Positions 55,408 through 63,664 of a stretch of 64,000 nucleotides of DNA are shown piece after piece. The notes beneath the pieces were generated by a model. It was not told where the DNA came from and did no database searches. It saw nothing but the letters and a program-made list of their open reading frames with translations. Source of the DNA: Branchiibius sp. NY16-3462-2 (GTDB lineage: Bacteria; Actinomycetota; Actinomycetes; Actinomycetales; Dermatophilaceae). A program made the translations under genes and the position numbers. The stretch's first letter is position 1. Every line of letters starts with the position of its first letter. Location of the stretch: NCBI RefSeq assembly GCF_001594145.1, contig NZ_LVCF01000046.1, positions 1 to 64,000 of the forward strand, given 5' to 3'.

Positions 55408-56537
55408 CAGGCCCCCACGAAGGTGCGCACTGAGTCGATCACCCGATCCACGTCGGCGTCGGTGAGATCAGGGAACATCGGCAGGCTGATCTCCTGGGCT
55501 GAGTAGGCCTCGGCGATCGGGAACTGACCCTTGCGCCAGCCGAGGTCGGTGAAGATCGGCTGCGTGTGGACCGGGATGTAGTTGACCTGCACCCCGATTC
55601 CGTCCGCGTGCAGGTGCTCGAACAGTTCCCGGCGGCGGCCGTCGAGGATCCGCAGCGGGTAGAGATGCCAGACCGGCTCGGCTCCAGCGCGGTGCGCCGG
55701 GGTGCGCAGGACGTCAATGCCGCCCAGACCGGCGTTGTACCGATCGGTGATCTGCTGCCGGCGCGCTTTGAACTGCGCGAGGCGGGTCAGCTGGGAGGAG
55801 CCCAGGGCGGCCAGCACGTCCGGCAGCCGGTAGTTCAGACCGAGGCTGTGCACCTCGTAGTACCACGGCCCCTCGTCCGTCACCCGCAGCTTGGCCTCGT
55901 CGCGGGTGTAGCCGATACCCTTGAAATCCCTTGCCGCAGCAAGAAGTTCGCTGCTCGGAGAGACCACCGCGCCACCTTCGGCGGTGGTGAGGTTCTTCGT
56001 CGGAAAGAACGAGAAGGTGGTCAGGTCGGCCAGCGAACCGACCGGGACGCCGTCCAACGAACCGCCGACGCTGTGCGCGGCGTCCTCCAGCAACAGCGCC
56101 CCCGCGTCGTGCGCGACCTTGGCCAAAGCGGGCGCGTCGATCGGGTGCCCGGCGTAGTCGACGCCGGCGATCACCTTCGTGCGATCGGTCACCGCGGCTG
56201 CAGCGGCCTGCGGGTCCAGGTTGCCGGTGTCCTCGCTGACATCCGCGAAGACCACCCGGGCGCCCTGCCACATGGCGGTGGTCGCCGTGGCGAAGAACGT
56301 CAGCGGCGTGGTGATGACCTCGTCGCCGGCACCGACCCCCGACGCGGCGTACGCCGTGTGCAGGGCCGCGGTCCCGGAGGTCACCGCGACCGCGGGGTCG
56401 GTCACGCCCGCCACCGCCGCGACGTCCTTCTCGAACTGCGCGACCGCGGGACCGGTGGTCAGCCAGTTGCCGCGCAGCACCTCGGCCACCGCGGCGATGT
56501 CGTCCTCATCGATCGATTGACGCCCGTACGGGAGCAT
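55407..56537 (-). CDS. pseC: UDP-4-amino-4,6-dideoxy-L-AltNAc aminotransferase
   Basis: 376 residues. PseC aminates C4 of the keto-sugar made by PseB. It is a DegT-type PLP enzyme: the pyridine-binding Asp in LLLEDAAHSVGG, Schiff-base Lys181 in FSFFPTKNLTTAEGG and the SGTAALHTAY phosphate-binding region. The segment WYYEVHSLGLNYRLPDVLAALG is typical of PseC. Start and stop overlap the neighbours as TGATG, giving a tightly coupled operon with pseB upstream and a possible transferase downstream. Confidence 0.93.
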   Translation of the reverse strand: MLPYGRQSIDEDDIAAVAEVLRGNWLTTGPAVAQFEKDVAAVAGVTDPAVAVTSGTAALHTAYAASGVGAGDEVITTPLTFFATATTAMWQGARVVFADVSEDTGNLDPQAAAAAVTDRTKVIAGVDYAGHPIDAPALAKVAHDAGALLLEDAAHSVGGSLDGVPVGSLADLTTFSFFPTKNLTTAEGGAVVSPSSELLAAARDFKGIGYTRDEAKLRVTDEGPWYYEVHSLGLNYRLPDVLAALGSSQLTRLAQFKARRQQITDRYNAGLGGIDVLRTPAHRAGAEPVWHLYPLRILDGRRRELFEHLHADGIGVQVNYIPVHTQPIFTDLGWRKGQFPIAEAYSAQEISLPMFPDLTDADVDRVIDSVRTFVGA

Positions 56538-57526
56538 CAGACCCCGGACTCCAGGACGCCGCGGATGTCCTCAGCGGAGTACCACAGGTCGTTCTTGTCC
56601 GAGGAGCAGTGGAAGCCCTCGGGGACGGGGACGGCGTTCTCGATCGGCTTGTAACCCCAGGTCGCCAGTTCGGGCTCCAGCACGTAGTACTTGCCGTCGT
56701 TGACGATGACCGCGCGGCGGCCCTCCTCGGGAGAGATCATCTCCTCGTGCAACTTCTCGCCGGGGCGCAGGCCGATGTCGTGCATCTTGGCGCCCGGTGC
56801 GATGGCCTGGGCCAGATCGGTGACCTTGTGCGAGGGAATGTGCGGGACGACCAACTCCCCGCCCTGCATCATCTCGAAGGTGTCCAGCACCATCTGGACC
56901 GCCTGCGGCAGGGTGATCAGGAAGCGGGTGCAGCGCAGGTCGGTGATCGGCAGCGACTCCCCCGCGGCGTGCAACGCCCGGAACTTGGGGATGATCGAAC
57001 CGCGTGAGCCGGTGACGTTGCCGTAGCGGACCACGGCGAACCGGGTGGGATACGCCGCGGCGTAGTGGTTGCCCAGGATGAAGATCTTGTCGGCGGTCAG
57101 CTTGGTGGCGCCGTACAGGTTGATCGGGCTGGACGCCTTGTCAGTCGACAGGGCCACGACCTTCTTCACGCCGGCGTCGATGGACGCCTCGACGACGTTC
57201 TGGCTGCCCATCACGTTGGTCTTGACGAACTCGAACGGGTTGTATTCGCCGGTGTCGACCTGCTTGAGCGCCGCGGCATGCACCACGTAGTCGACCTGGT
57301 GCATCGCGCGCTGCAGGCGCGGCAGGTCCCGGACGTCACCGATGAACCAGCGCAGGCGCGGGTCGTCCCCGAACTGCTGGCGCACCTCCCACTGCTTCAG
57401 CTCGTCGCGGGAGTAAATGACGATCCGCTTCGGCCCGATGTCGTCCAGGAGGCGGGTGATGAAGGCTTTACCGAAGGAACCGGTACCGCCGGTGATCAGG
57501 ATGGACGAACCCTGCAGGATGCTCAC
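56537..57526 (-). CDS. pseB: UDP-GlcNAc 4,6-dehydratase (inverting)
   Basis: 329 residues, GTG start. PseB converts UDP-GlcNAc to UDP-2-acetamido-2,6-dideoxy-L-arabino-hexos-4-ulose, the first step to pseudaminic acid. The Rossmann loop is GGTGSFG (13-19), and the inverting-dehydratase hallmark ALKQVDTGEYNPFEFVKTN and the YGATK catalytic pair are present. The C-terminal HIPSHKVTDLAQAI region fits the family. It is divergent from pseG across 116 bases holding an inverted repeat. Confidence 0.96.
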   Translation of the reverse strand: MSILQGSSILITGGTGSFGKAFITRLLDDIGPKRIVIYSRDELKQWEVRQQFGDDPRLRWFIGDVRDLPRLQRAMHQVDYVVHAAALKQVDTGEYNPFEFVKTNVMGSQNVVEASIDAGVKKVVALSTDKASSPINLYGATKLTADKIFILGNHYAAAYPTRFAVVRYGNVTGSRGSIIPKFRALHAAGESLPITDLRCTRFLITLPQAVQMVLDTFEMMQGGELVVPHIPSHKVTDLAQAIAPGAKMHDIGLRPGEKLHEEMISPEEGRRAVIVNDGKYYVLEPELATWGYKPIENAVPVPEGFHCSSDKNDLWYSAEDIRGVLESGV

Positions 57527-57563
57527 GCTTACGTACTCTTCTCACTCGCTGACGGTGCTCGGT

Positions 57564-57619
57564 AGGGGCGGCCGACACGGCAGCCAGACCATCGTAGAGG
57601 CTAGCATTTTGCCGCCCCT
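57564..57619. repeat. 9-bp inverted repeat in the pseB-pseG divergent promoter region
   Basis: AGGGGCGGC (57564-57572) and GCCGCCCCT (57611-57619) are exact reverse complements 38 bases apart between the two divergent genes. A TAGCAT box lies at 57602-57607 on the plus strand. The dyad could be an operator for shared control or a hairpin in the pseG leader. Confidence 0.45.
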
Positions 57620-57642
57620 GTCCCCGCCATTGAAGGACGCCG

Positions 57643-58647
57643 ATGAACAGCCAGCTCGTGCTGCTGCGATGTGACGGCGGAGGCACGTACGGCGTGGGGC
57701 ACGTCATGCGCCAACTGGCCCTGGCCGACGAGCTGGTCGCGCGCGGCGTGTCGGTCCAGTTCCGGGGCAACCTGACGAACACCCCGTGGCTGGCGGCACT
57801 GCTGGCCGCGCGCGGTCTGAGCATGGTCGCGATCGACGACGACCCGCGCGCACTGCGTGACACCGCGCTCGAGACCGGTGCCTCAGCGGTCGTGCTCGAC
57901 GGCTACCACCTCGACCCCGCTACCGGCGCAACGCTGCGGGCAGCCGGCATCCCGGTCATGGCGATGGTCGACTATTCCTTCGGCACCGAACAGGACGCCG
58001 ACCTGTACGTCGACCAGAACCTGGGTGCCCGACCCCACTCGCCGCGGGCGCTGGCGGGGATCGACTACGCACTGTTCCGCGACGACGTGCTGGCGCTACG
58101 GCGGGTCGGCCCGGACCACCTGCCGGCATCGTCGCCACTGCGCGTGCTGGCCGTCTTCGGCGGTACCGACCCCTACGCGGCGGCGCCGGTCGTGGTGCCC
58201 GCGCTGCTGGACACGGGTCTGCCCGTCACGATCACCGCGGTGGCTGCCCGGGAGGAGATCGCCGTCGCATTGCGCGGCCTGCCCGTTGCCGACGGCCAGG
58301 AATTGCACGTCATACCAGCCACGCCCGGGCTCGCCGCGCTGGCCGCCGAGTCCGACCTGGTCCTGAGTGCTTCGGGCTCCTCGGTCTGGGAGTTCCTCTG
58401 TATGGGCGTCCCGACGGCACTGGTCTGTGTGGTCGACAATCAGCGGGCCGGCTACGACGAGACGGTCCGTCGCGGTGTGGTCGCGGGCCTCGGACACCTG
58501 GACGGCTTCGACGCGGCAGCCGCCACGGCCACCCTGCGGACACTGGTGCAGCGAGCGGATGACCGGTCGGCCCTGGCCACCAAGGGTCAGCTGCTGGTGG
58601 ACGGCAAGGGGCGCCAGCGGGTCGCCGACGCCCTCCTCGCCCTGTGA
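57643..58647 (+). CDS. pseG: UDP-2,4-diacetamido-2,4,6-trideoxy-L-altrose hydrolase
   Basis: 334 residues. PseG removes UDP to give the free sugar that PseI condenses. It has a GT-B-like fold; the N-terminal RCDGGGTYGVGHVMRQLALADEL contains the catalytic His20, and AVFGGTDPYAA and SASGSSVWEFLCMG are the UDP-binding segments. GAAGGA precedes the ATG at good distance. The gene ends before a nested repeat structure and converges with the cytidylyltransferase fusion. Confidence 0.93.
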   Translation: MNSQLVLLRCDGGGTYGVGHVMRQLALADELVARGVSVQFRGNLTNTPWLAALLAARGLSMVAIDDDPRALRDTALETGASAVVLDGYHLDPATGATLRAAGIPVMAMVDYSFGTEQDADLYVDQNLGARPHSPRALAGIDYALFRDDVLALRRVGPDHLPASSPLRVLAVFGGTDPYAAAPVVVPALLDTGLPVTITAVAAREEIAVALRGLPVADGQELHVIPATPGLAALAAESDLVLSASGSSVWEFLCMGVPTALVCVVDNQRAGYDETVRRGVVAGLGHLDGFDAAAATATLRTLVQRADDRSALATKGQLLVDGKGRQRVADALLAL

Positions 58648-58652
58648 ACCCG

Positions 58653-58728
58653 CGAGGTTATGGGAGACATCGAGGTTAGAGGAGCCGCTAATAAGCGGAG
58701 GCCCCTCCCGTAACCTGAAAGTCTCCTG
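58653..58728. terminator. Nested inverted and direct repeats between convergent genes
   Basis: AGGTTATGGGAG (58655-58666) pairs with CTCCCGTAACCT (58705-58716) with one G-U pair. Inside lies a second hairpin CCGCT-AATA-AGCGG (58685-58698), and CGAGGTTA occurs twice (58653-58660 and 58671-58678). GGAGAC and GTCTCC form another possible pair. This is probably a bidirectional terminator for pseG and the convergent gene, though the repeats are more elaborate than usual. Confidence 0.6.
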
Positions 58729-58739
58729 AATCCGCGTGG

Positions 58740-60086
58740 TCAGGCAATGAAGGAGGCCGCCTGCTGTTCCACCTGCTCCACCGAGACGGCCGGCAGCGAC
58801 ACCGAGGTCACGCGCGCAAACCCGCGGGCCGCCGAATCCGCGCAGGTGATGATGACATCGTCCGGCGCGTCTGCGAACGACGTACGCCACGCCGCCGGGA
58901 CCCGCACGTACCCGATCCGTGGGTCGGCGAAGGCCGCCTCGAGCTGCTCCGGCTGGTCCAGGGCGACCCCCACCAACCGGCACCGGCCCTGCGATTGCAG
59001 CGACACCAGTGATGCCGCACCACCCCCGGACCACGATGTCCACGCCGACCAGGGCAGCAGCAGCGCGTCCACCGACTTGCTCTGCAATTCGCGCAACGTG
59101 TTGTAGACCGAGGCCGCCACCTCCGCTGCCGCCCAGCCGTCCGAGGCGGACGGCGGGAGCGCTGACAGCGGCGCCACCTGGGCCACCACCGCGAGTCGCT
59201 CACTCAGCCCGTGCGCCAGGCTCTGGCCGATACGGGCCTGGGCATCGCCGTACGTCACATCGGTGTAGACGTGCGTGACTCCCGCCATGGCGGCTGCGTC
59301 GAGCACCCGGGCCACCGTGGCCAGATCGATCGCGCCACCCAGCCCGGCCGCATCGAGCACCCAGGGGCCCTGCCCGATCGGATTGGGCACCGTGCCGGGC
59401 AGCGGGGAGGGCACCGCACCGCCGGCTTCGACGAACCGGTCCAGCAGCACCCGCCACGGCACGGAGACCGGGTCCGGCAGGCCGCGCAGCGCGCGTGCGG
59501 CGACCGTGAAGTCACGCAGGGTGTCGATGGTGCAGCGCAGCCGCTTGACCGGGCCGGTCAGGGGCGGATTCACCGACAGGTCCGCAGTGTGCCGGCGAAT
59601 CCAGGGCGTGACGTGCTCCCGGTCGTAGGGATCGGTGGCGATGTGGTGGGCCTGGCGCAGGAGGCCGGCGCTGAAGACCTCCGCGCCGAGGCCGGTGATG
59701 TCGGTGACCGCCACGCGGATGTACTGCTCACCCGCAGCGTGCATGTCGTCGATCATCTGCTGCACGAAGGAGCCGTCCGGCACTACGTTGTCCCCGGTGA
59801 GGCGCACCACCAGGTCGTCGTCGGCCAGGGCCCGGGGGGCGTCGAAAAACCGCCGTAACGGGTCATGCAACGAACCCCGGAACACCGCGACCCCGATCTC
59901 GCCCAGCGCGTCGGCGATCGCATCGTCCTCCGGTTGGTCGCTGGTCGCGACGACGACGTCGAGGCCGGTATTGCCCGCCCGCCGGGCCGCGAGCGCCACG
60001 ACGGGCTGGCCCGCGACGGTGAGGAGGGCCTTGCCGGGGAGCCGGGACGAGGACAGTCGGGACTGCAGCAGGACGCGGGTGGGCAC
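58740..60086 (-). CDS. SpsF-type cytidylyltransferase fused to an aldo/keto reductase-like domain (candidate PseF)
   Basis: 448 residues. The N-terminal part (1-235) is a SpsF/PseF-type cytidylyltransferase: VLLQSRLSSSRLPGKALLTV with the nucleotide loop, VVVATSDQPEDDAIADALG and RLTGDNVVPDGSFV. The C-terminal half (about 250-448) has a TIM-barrel pattern similar to aldo/keto reductases (ATVARVLDAAAMAGVTHVYTDVTYGDAQARIG) but I do not see the full catalytic tetrad. No other CMP-sugar synthetase occurs in the window, so it is the likely CMP-pseudaminate synthetase. The GTG is six bases after a TAGTTT box (60098-60093). Confidence 0.75.
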   Translation of the reverse strand: MPTRVLLQSRLSSSRLPGKALLTVAGQPVVALAARRAGNTGLDVVVATSDQPEDDAIADALGEIGVAVFRGSLHDPLRRFFDAPRALADDDLVVRLTGDNVVPDGSFVQQMIDDMHAAGEQYIRVAVTDITGLGAEVFSAGLLRQAHHIATDPYDREHVTPWIRRHTADLSVNPPLTGPVKRLRCTIDTLRDFTVAARALRGLPDPVSVPWRVLLDRFVEAGGAVPSPLPGTVPNPIGQGPWVLDAAGLGGAIDLATVARVLDAAAMAGVTHVYTDVTYGDAQARIGQSLAHGLSERLAVVAQVAPLSALPPSASDGWAAAEVAASVYNTLRELQSKSVDALLLPWSAWTSWSGGGAASLVSLQSQGRCRLVGVALDQPEQLEAAFADPRIGYVRVPAAWRTSFADAPDDVIITCADSAARGFARVTSVSLPAVSVEQVEQQAASFIA

Positions 60087-60092
60087 CGGATG

Positions 60093-60098
60093 AAACTA
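60093..60098 (-). promoter_or_regulatory. -10 box TAGTTT of the cytidylyltransferase fusion gene
   Basis: On the minus strand TAGTTT is followed by CATCCG and the GTG start at 60086-60084, without a ribosome site. The spacing and hexamer match those before the PseH-like gene, suggesting a leaderless transcript with a similar promoter. Confidence 0.5.
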
Positions 60099-60141
60099 TC
60101 GGATCGTGCTCCCCCTGCCGCAGACCCGTACTCCTGCTCCC

Positions 60142-61110
60142 ATGACTGCCCCACCGTTGCGGTGGGGGTTCAGCGCGCCCGGTGGAATCGCCGCCAGGAT
60201 GGCCGCGACGATGCACGCCAACTCCCGCCAGCAGGTGGTGGCCGTGGCCTCCCGCTCCCAGGACCGGGCGGACGTCTTCGCGCGCGAGTTCGGCGTTGAT
60301 CGGGCGTACGACGATCTGGCGGCGATGTGCGCGGACCCCACCGTGGATGCGGTGTACGTCGCGACGCCGCACTCCGGCCATCTCGAGCAGGCACTGGTCG
60401 CGATCGAGGCGGGCAAGCACGTCCTGGTGGAGAAGGCGTTCGCGGTGGATGCGGCGGAGGCCCGGCAGTTGGTGGCGGCAGCCCGCAGCAGGGGGGTCAC
60501 CTGCATGGAGGCGATGTGGACCCGCTTCCTGCCGGGTTACGACGTCGTGCGGCAGCTGCTGTCTGACGGCGCACTGGGCCAGATCGAGGCGGTGTACGCC
60601 GATCACGGACAGTGGTTCGCCTATGACCCGCAGCACCGGTTGTTCAACCCGGAGCTCGCCGGCGGCGCGTTGCTCGACCTGGGGATCTACCCGGTCTCGT
60701 TCGCGGCGTTCGCGCTGGGGACCGACCTGCAGGTCCGGGCCAGCGGCCGACCCGCCCCGACCGGCGTGGACGGTCACGTGAGCATCGTTGCGACACAGGG
60801 CAATGCGACCGCCGTCCTGGACACCACCTTGTTCGCGCGCACCCCCACCACCGCGTCGATCAGCGGCACCGAGGCCCGTCTGGAGTTCGCGCCCGACTTC
60901 TACACACCGACTCCTATCTCGCTGATCACGCGCGAGGGTACGGCCACGACGATCGACCCGGGCCCGCTGACCCGGCACGAAGGATTGGTCTACGAAGCAG
61001 CCCACTTCGCGCAACTGGTCGCCGACGGCCGCCCCGAGTCACCGCTCCTGCCGTTGGACGAGACCGTCGCGATCATGGACCTGCTCGATGAGATCCGGGG
61101 CCAGCTGTGA
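60142..61110 (+). CDS. Gfo/Idh/MocA family oxidoreductase
   Basis: 322 residues from ATG 60142 (MTAPPLRWGFSAPGGIAARM); a GTG 12 codons upstream is an alternative. The Rossmann start, then DAVYVATPHSGHLEQALVAIEAGKHVLVEKAF with the EKP-like catalytic EKA lysine, and GGALLDLGIYPV in the C-terminal domain define the family. It would oxidise or reduce a sugar or cyclitol with NAD(P). The substrate is unknown; being divergent from the nonulosonate activating enzyme is suggestive only. The next gene overlaps by GTGA. Confidence 0.85.
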   Translation: MTAPPLRWGFSAPGGIAARMAATMHANSRQQVVAVASRSQDRADVFAREFGVDRAYDDLAAMCADPTVDAVYVATPHSGHLEQALVAIEAGKHVLVEKAFAVDAAEARQLVAAARSRGVTCMEAMWTRFLPGYDVVRQLLSDGALGQIEAVYADHGQWFAYDPQHRLFNPELAGGALLDLGIYPVSFAAFALGTDLQVRASGRPAPTGVDGHVSIVATQGNATAVLDTTLFARTPTTASISGTEARLEFAPDFYTPTPISLITREGTATTIDPGPLTRHEGLVYEAAHFAQLVADGRPESPLLPLDETVAIMDLLDEIRGQL

Positions 61111-61709
61111 TCCCCCAGCTGGCGAATCTGGCCGCCGATTCGGCCCGCCCGCGGGTCACCTACTACAACGACGCGACGGGTGAGCGGATCGAACTGTCCG
61201 GATCGACCGTCCTGCGCTGGGTCGCCAAGGCCGGCAACTGGTTGCAGGACGAGATGGACGCGGGCCCGGGCACAGCGGTGTCCGTGGACATCCCGGGCGA
61301 TCACTGGCGCGCCGTCTACTGGACGCTCGCGGTGTGGGCGGTGGGCGCCGTCGTCACCGACGACCCGGGCGCGGACGTGCGGGTGGCGCTGGACGACCCG
61401 ACCGCGGACCTGTCCGAGCCGGAGGCCTCCCTGGCCCCCTCGGAGCTGACGGGACAGCCCGACTCCTTCTCGCCGTACGCCGATCCAAGCCCTGCGGACC
61501 TGGCCGTCGACCTGGGCGGTGAGCAGGTTCCGTATGCCGCGCTGGCGGTGCAGTCACCGCAGGACCGGCCACGGGTCGTCGCCGATGCAGACCTGCCCGC
61601 CCAACTGCTGTCGGTCTACGCCCGGGACGGATCCCTCATCCTGTTGCGCAACGAGGACCACGCCAAACGCGCCGACCGGTTGCTGGCCGAAGGGTTACCG
61701 CTGGCCTAA
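61107..61709 (+). CDS. TIGR03089 family protein
   Basis: 200 residues, GTG start overlapping the oxidoreductase stop. The N-terminal RPRVTYYNDATGERIELSGSTVLRWVAKAGNWLQDE and WRAVYWTLAVWAVGAVVTDDPGADV match the actinobacterial TIGR03089 family, which looks like a fragment of an adenylate-forming enzyme N-terminus without the catalytic part. No function is known. In M. tuberculosis the counterpart (Rv3268) also lies near wall polysaccharide genes. It converges with the ABC ATPase, overlapping it by four bases. Confidence 0.85.
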   Translation: MIPQLANLAADSARPRVTYYNDATGERIELSGSTVLRWVAKAGNWLQDEMDAGPGTAVSVDIPGDHWRAVYWTLAVWAVGAVVTDDPGADVRVALDDPTADLSEPEASLAPSELTGQPDSFSPYADPSPADLAVDLGGEQVPYAALAVQSPQDRPRVVADADLPAQLLSVYARDGSLILLRNEDHAKRADRLLAEGLPLA

Positions 61710-62773
61710 CCCACGGCCCGGCGGCGGTCCGCTTCGTTCTCGATGGCCCGGCGCTCTTCCTCACGCTTGAGTCGGCGCTTGATCTGCTCGTCGGTGCGCT
61801 TGCGGCGACGGTCGACTACCTCTTCGTCGGTGGGCAACTCGTAACTGTCGCCCATCAACTCCGACAGGTAGCGATCCATGATCTCGTCCATGGGGCCGTC
61901 GCCGACCAGGTGGCCACCGTTGAGATAGAGCCCCCGGGTGCAGAAGCGCAGGAGGTCCGGCCCGGAGTGGGAGACCAGGAACAGCGTGCGGCCCTGGTCG
62001 AGCAGACTCTCCATCCGGTTGTAGCACTTCTCCCGGAAGGCGGCGTCGCCGACGGCCAACACCTCATCGACCAGGATGATCGGCTCGTCCAGGCAGGTGA
62101 TGACGGAGAAACCGAGCCGCACCTGCATCCCCGAGCTGAAGTGCCGGTACGGGACGTCCAACCCGGCGCGGACCTGCGGGCCGGCGAAGTCCACGATGTC
62201 GTCCCAGCGTTCCTCGACCTGCTCCTTGCTCATCCCGTGCAGACCGGCGGTCAGGTAGATGTTCTCCCGGGCGCTGAGCTCACCGACGAATCCACCGGTG
62301 AGTTCGATCAACGGCGCCACGCCCTCGTGCACCTTGGCCCGGCCCTCGTCCGGCAGCAACGTGCCGGCGATCAGTTTCAGCAGCGTGGACTTGCCGCCAC
62401 CGTTACCGCCCACCAGGCCGACGGCCTCGCCACGACCGACCGTGAAGTTGAGGTTGCGCAGCGCCCAGAAGGTGTCCCGCTTGTGCGCGCTCTTGCCGGT
62501 GAAGACGATCTCCCGCAGCGACAGATTGCGCTTGCGCCCGCGCAGGAATTCGATCCCGAGGTCTTCGACCTCGATGACCGGTTCGCCGGGTTTGGTCTTC
62601 CAGGTCACGGTGGACTCGACCGGGGGCAGGTCGTAGTCCTCGATGCTGTGCTTGTGCTCGGGGTCGTAGCCCTCGGGGTCGTTGGCCTTTCGGATGGGGC
62701 GCCACCGCAACTTGCCGTTGGCTCCCATGATGGGCTCGCCGATCGGGCCGATCGGAGGCGACTGGTCGGACAT
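61706..62773 (-). CDS. Polysaccharide/teichoic acid ABC exporter ATPase
   Basis: 355 residues. The ATPase core follows a 65-residue N-terminal extension (Pro-rich, charged) not seen in short relatives. Walker A is GGNGGGKST (122-130), the signature is FSSGMQVRL (212-220), as in Wzt/TagH type rather than LSGGQ, and Walker B is IILVDEVLAVGD (232-243). It lacks the large C-terminal sugar-binding domain of Wzt, so chain-length recognition must come from elsewhere. One base separates its start from the permease stop, so the two are coupled. Confidence 0.9.
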   Translation of the reverse strand: MSDQSPPIGPIGEPIMGANGKLRWRPIRKANDPEGYDPEHKHSIEDYDLPPVESTVTWKTKPGEPVIEVEDLGIEFLRGRKRNLSLREIVFTGKSAHKRDTFWALRNLNFTVGRGEAVGLVGGNGGGKSTLLKLIAGTLLPDEGRAKVHEGVAPLIELTGGFVGELSARENIYLTAGLHGMSKEQVEERWDDIVDFAGPQVRAGLDVPYRHFSSGMQVRLGFSVITCLDEPIILVDEVLAVGDAAFREKCYNRMESLLDQGRTLFLVSHSGPDLLRFCTRGLYLNGGHLVGDGPMDEIMDRYLSELMGDSYELPTDEEVVDRRRKRTDEQIKRRLKREEERRAIENEADRRRAVG

Positions 62774-62774
62774 C

Positions 62775-63617
62775 TCAGATCTCCTTCAGGACCGGGGACT
62801 CGAGCTTGCGGAACACCCACATGCCGAAGAACAACCAGAAGATGGTGATCACCACGCAGGTCCCCCAGGCGAAGTAGTCCGGACGGATCTCGGTGCTGAG
62901 GAATCCCAGCCGGTACATATCGTTGATCCCGGTCAACGGGTTGAACTGCAGGATCACCTTCGCCCAGGCGTGCTCCTTGTCCAGCATGGCCACCGAGTAG
63001 ACGATCGGGGTCAGGTAGAAACCCATCCGCAACATGATGCGCACGATGCGGATGAAGTCATCGACCAGGGCGGTGACCGGAGCCATCACCAGGCCGAGTC
63101 CAACGCATAGGAAGAACTCCAGGATCAGCGCGGGGATCCATAGGACGAAGCGCCAGTTGAGGTGGATCTGGTCGCCCGTGATGGCGAAGAGCAGGACGAA
63201 GGCGATCAGGATCGGCAACGACATCAGGTGCTCGATGCCCTTGGCGATGACCACCCGGATCACCCACAGTTCGCGGGGCAGGTTGGTGGAGCGGACCAGC
63301 AACCGCTCGGAGTACAACGCGCGTGCCGTCTCGTTGATCGAGTTGTTGAACCAGTTCCAGGCGAGCAGACCGGCCAGTAGGAACACGACGTACGGCGCGC
63401 CCTGGGAGCGGCTGTGCGCGATATCGGTGCCGCCGGTCGTCTTGATGCTGTAGATGACACCGAAGACGAACCAGTAGACCAGCGTCATCGCCAACGGGTC
63501 GATCAGCGTCCACAGATAGCCCAGGACACTGCGGGCGTAACGGACGCGCAGATCCCGCCGGACGAGCGTGCCGAGCACCTTGCGGTATTCGACGATCCTG
63601 CGGAGACGTTCGAGCAT
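62775..63617 (-). CDS. Polysaccharide/teichoic acid ABC exporter permease
   Basis: 280 residues from ATG 63617; the upstream part of the frame is not membrane-like. The N-terminal YRKVLGTLVRRDLRVRYARSVLGYLWTLIDPLAMTLVYWFVFGVIY and the following six helices are characteristic of Wzm/TagG permeases (ABC-2 type). LQFNPLTGINDMYR near the C-terminus is also typical. With the ATPase it would export a lipid-linked glycan across the membrane. It is presumably the route by which the glycan made in this locus leaves the cell. Confidence 0.93.
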   Translation of the reverse strand: MLERLRRIVEYRKVLGTLVRRDLRVRYARSVLGYLWTLIDPLAMTLVYWFVFGVIYSIKTTGGTDIAHSRSQGAPYVVFLLAGLLAWNWFNNSINETARALYSERLLVRSTNLPRELWVIRVVIAKGIEHLMSLPILIAFVLLFAITGDQIHLNWRFVLWIPALILEFFLCVGLGLVMAPVTALVDDFIRIVRIMLRMGFYLTPIVYSVAMLDKEHAWAKVILQFNPLTGINDMYRLGFLSTEIRPDYFAWGTCVVITIFWLFFGMWVFRKLESPVLKEI

Positions 63618-63664
63618 TGACGTGTGATCCTTACGTGGTCGGGCGTGCCGGGTCAGGCTACCCG

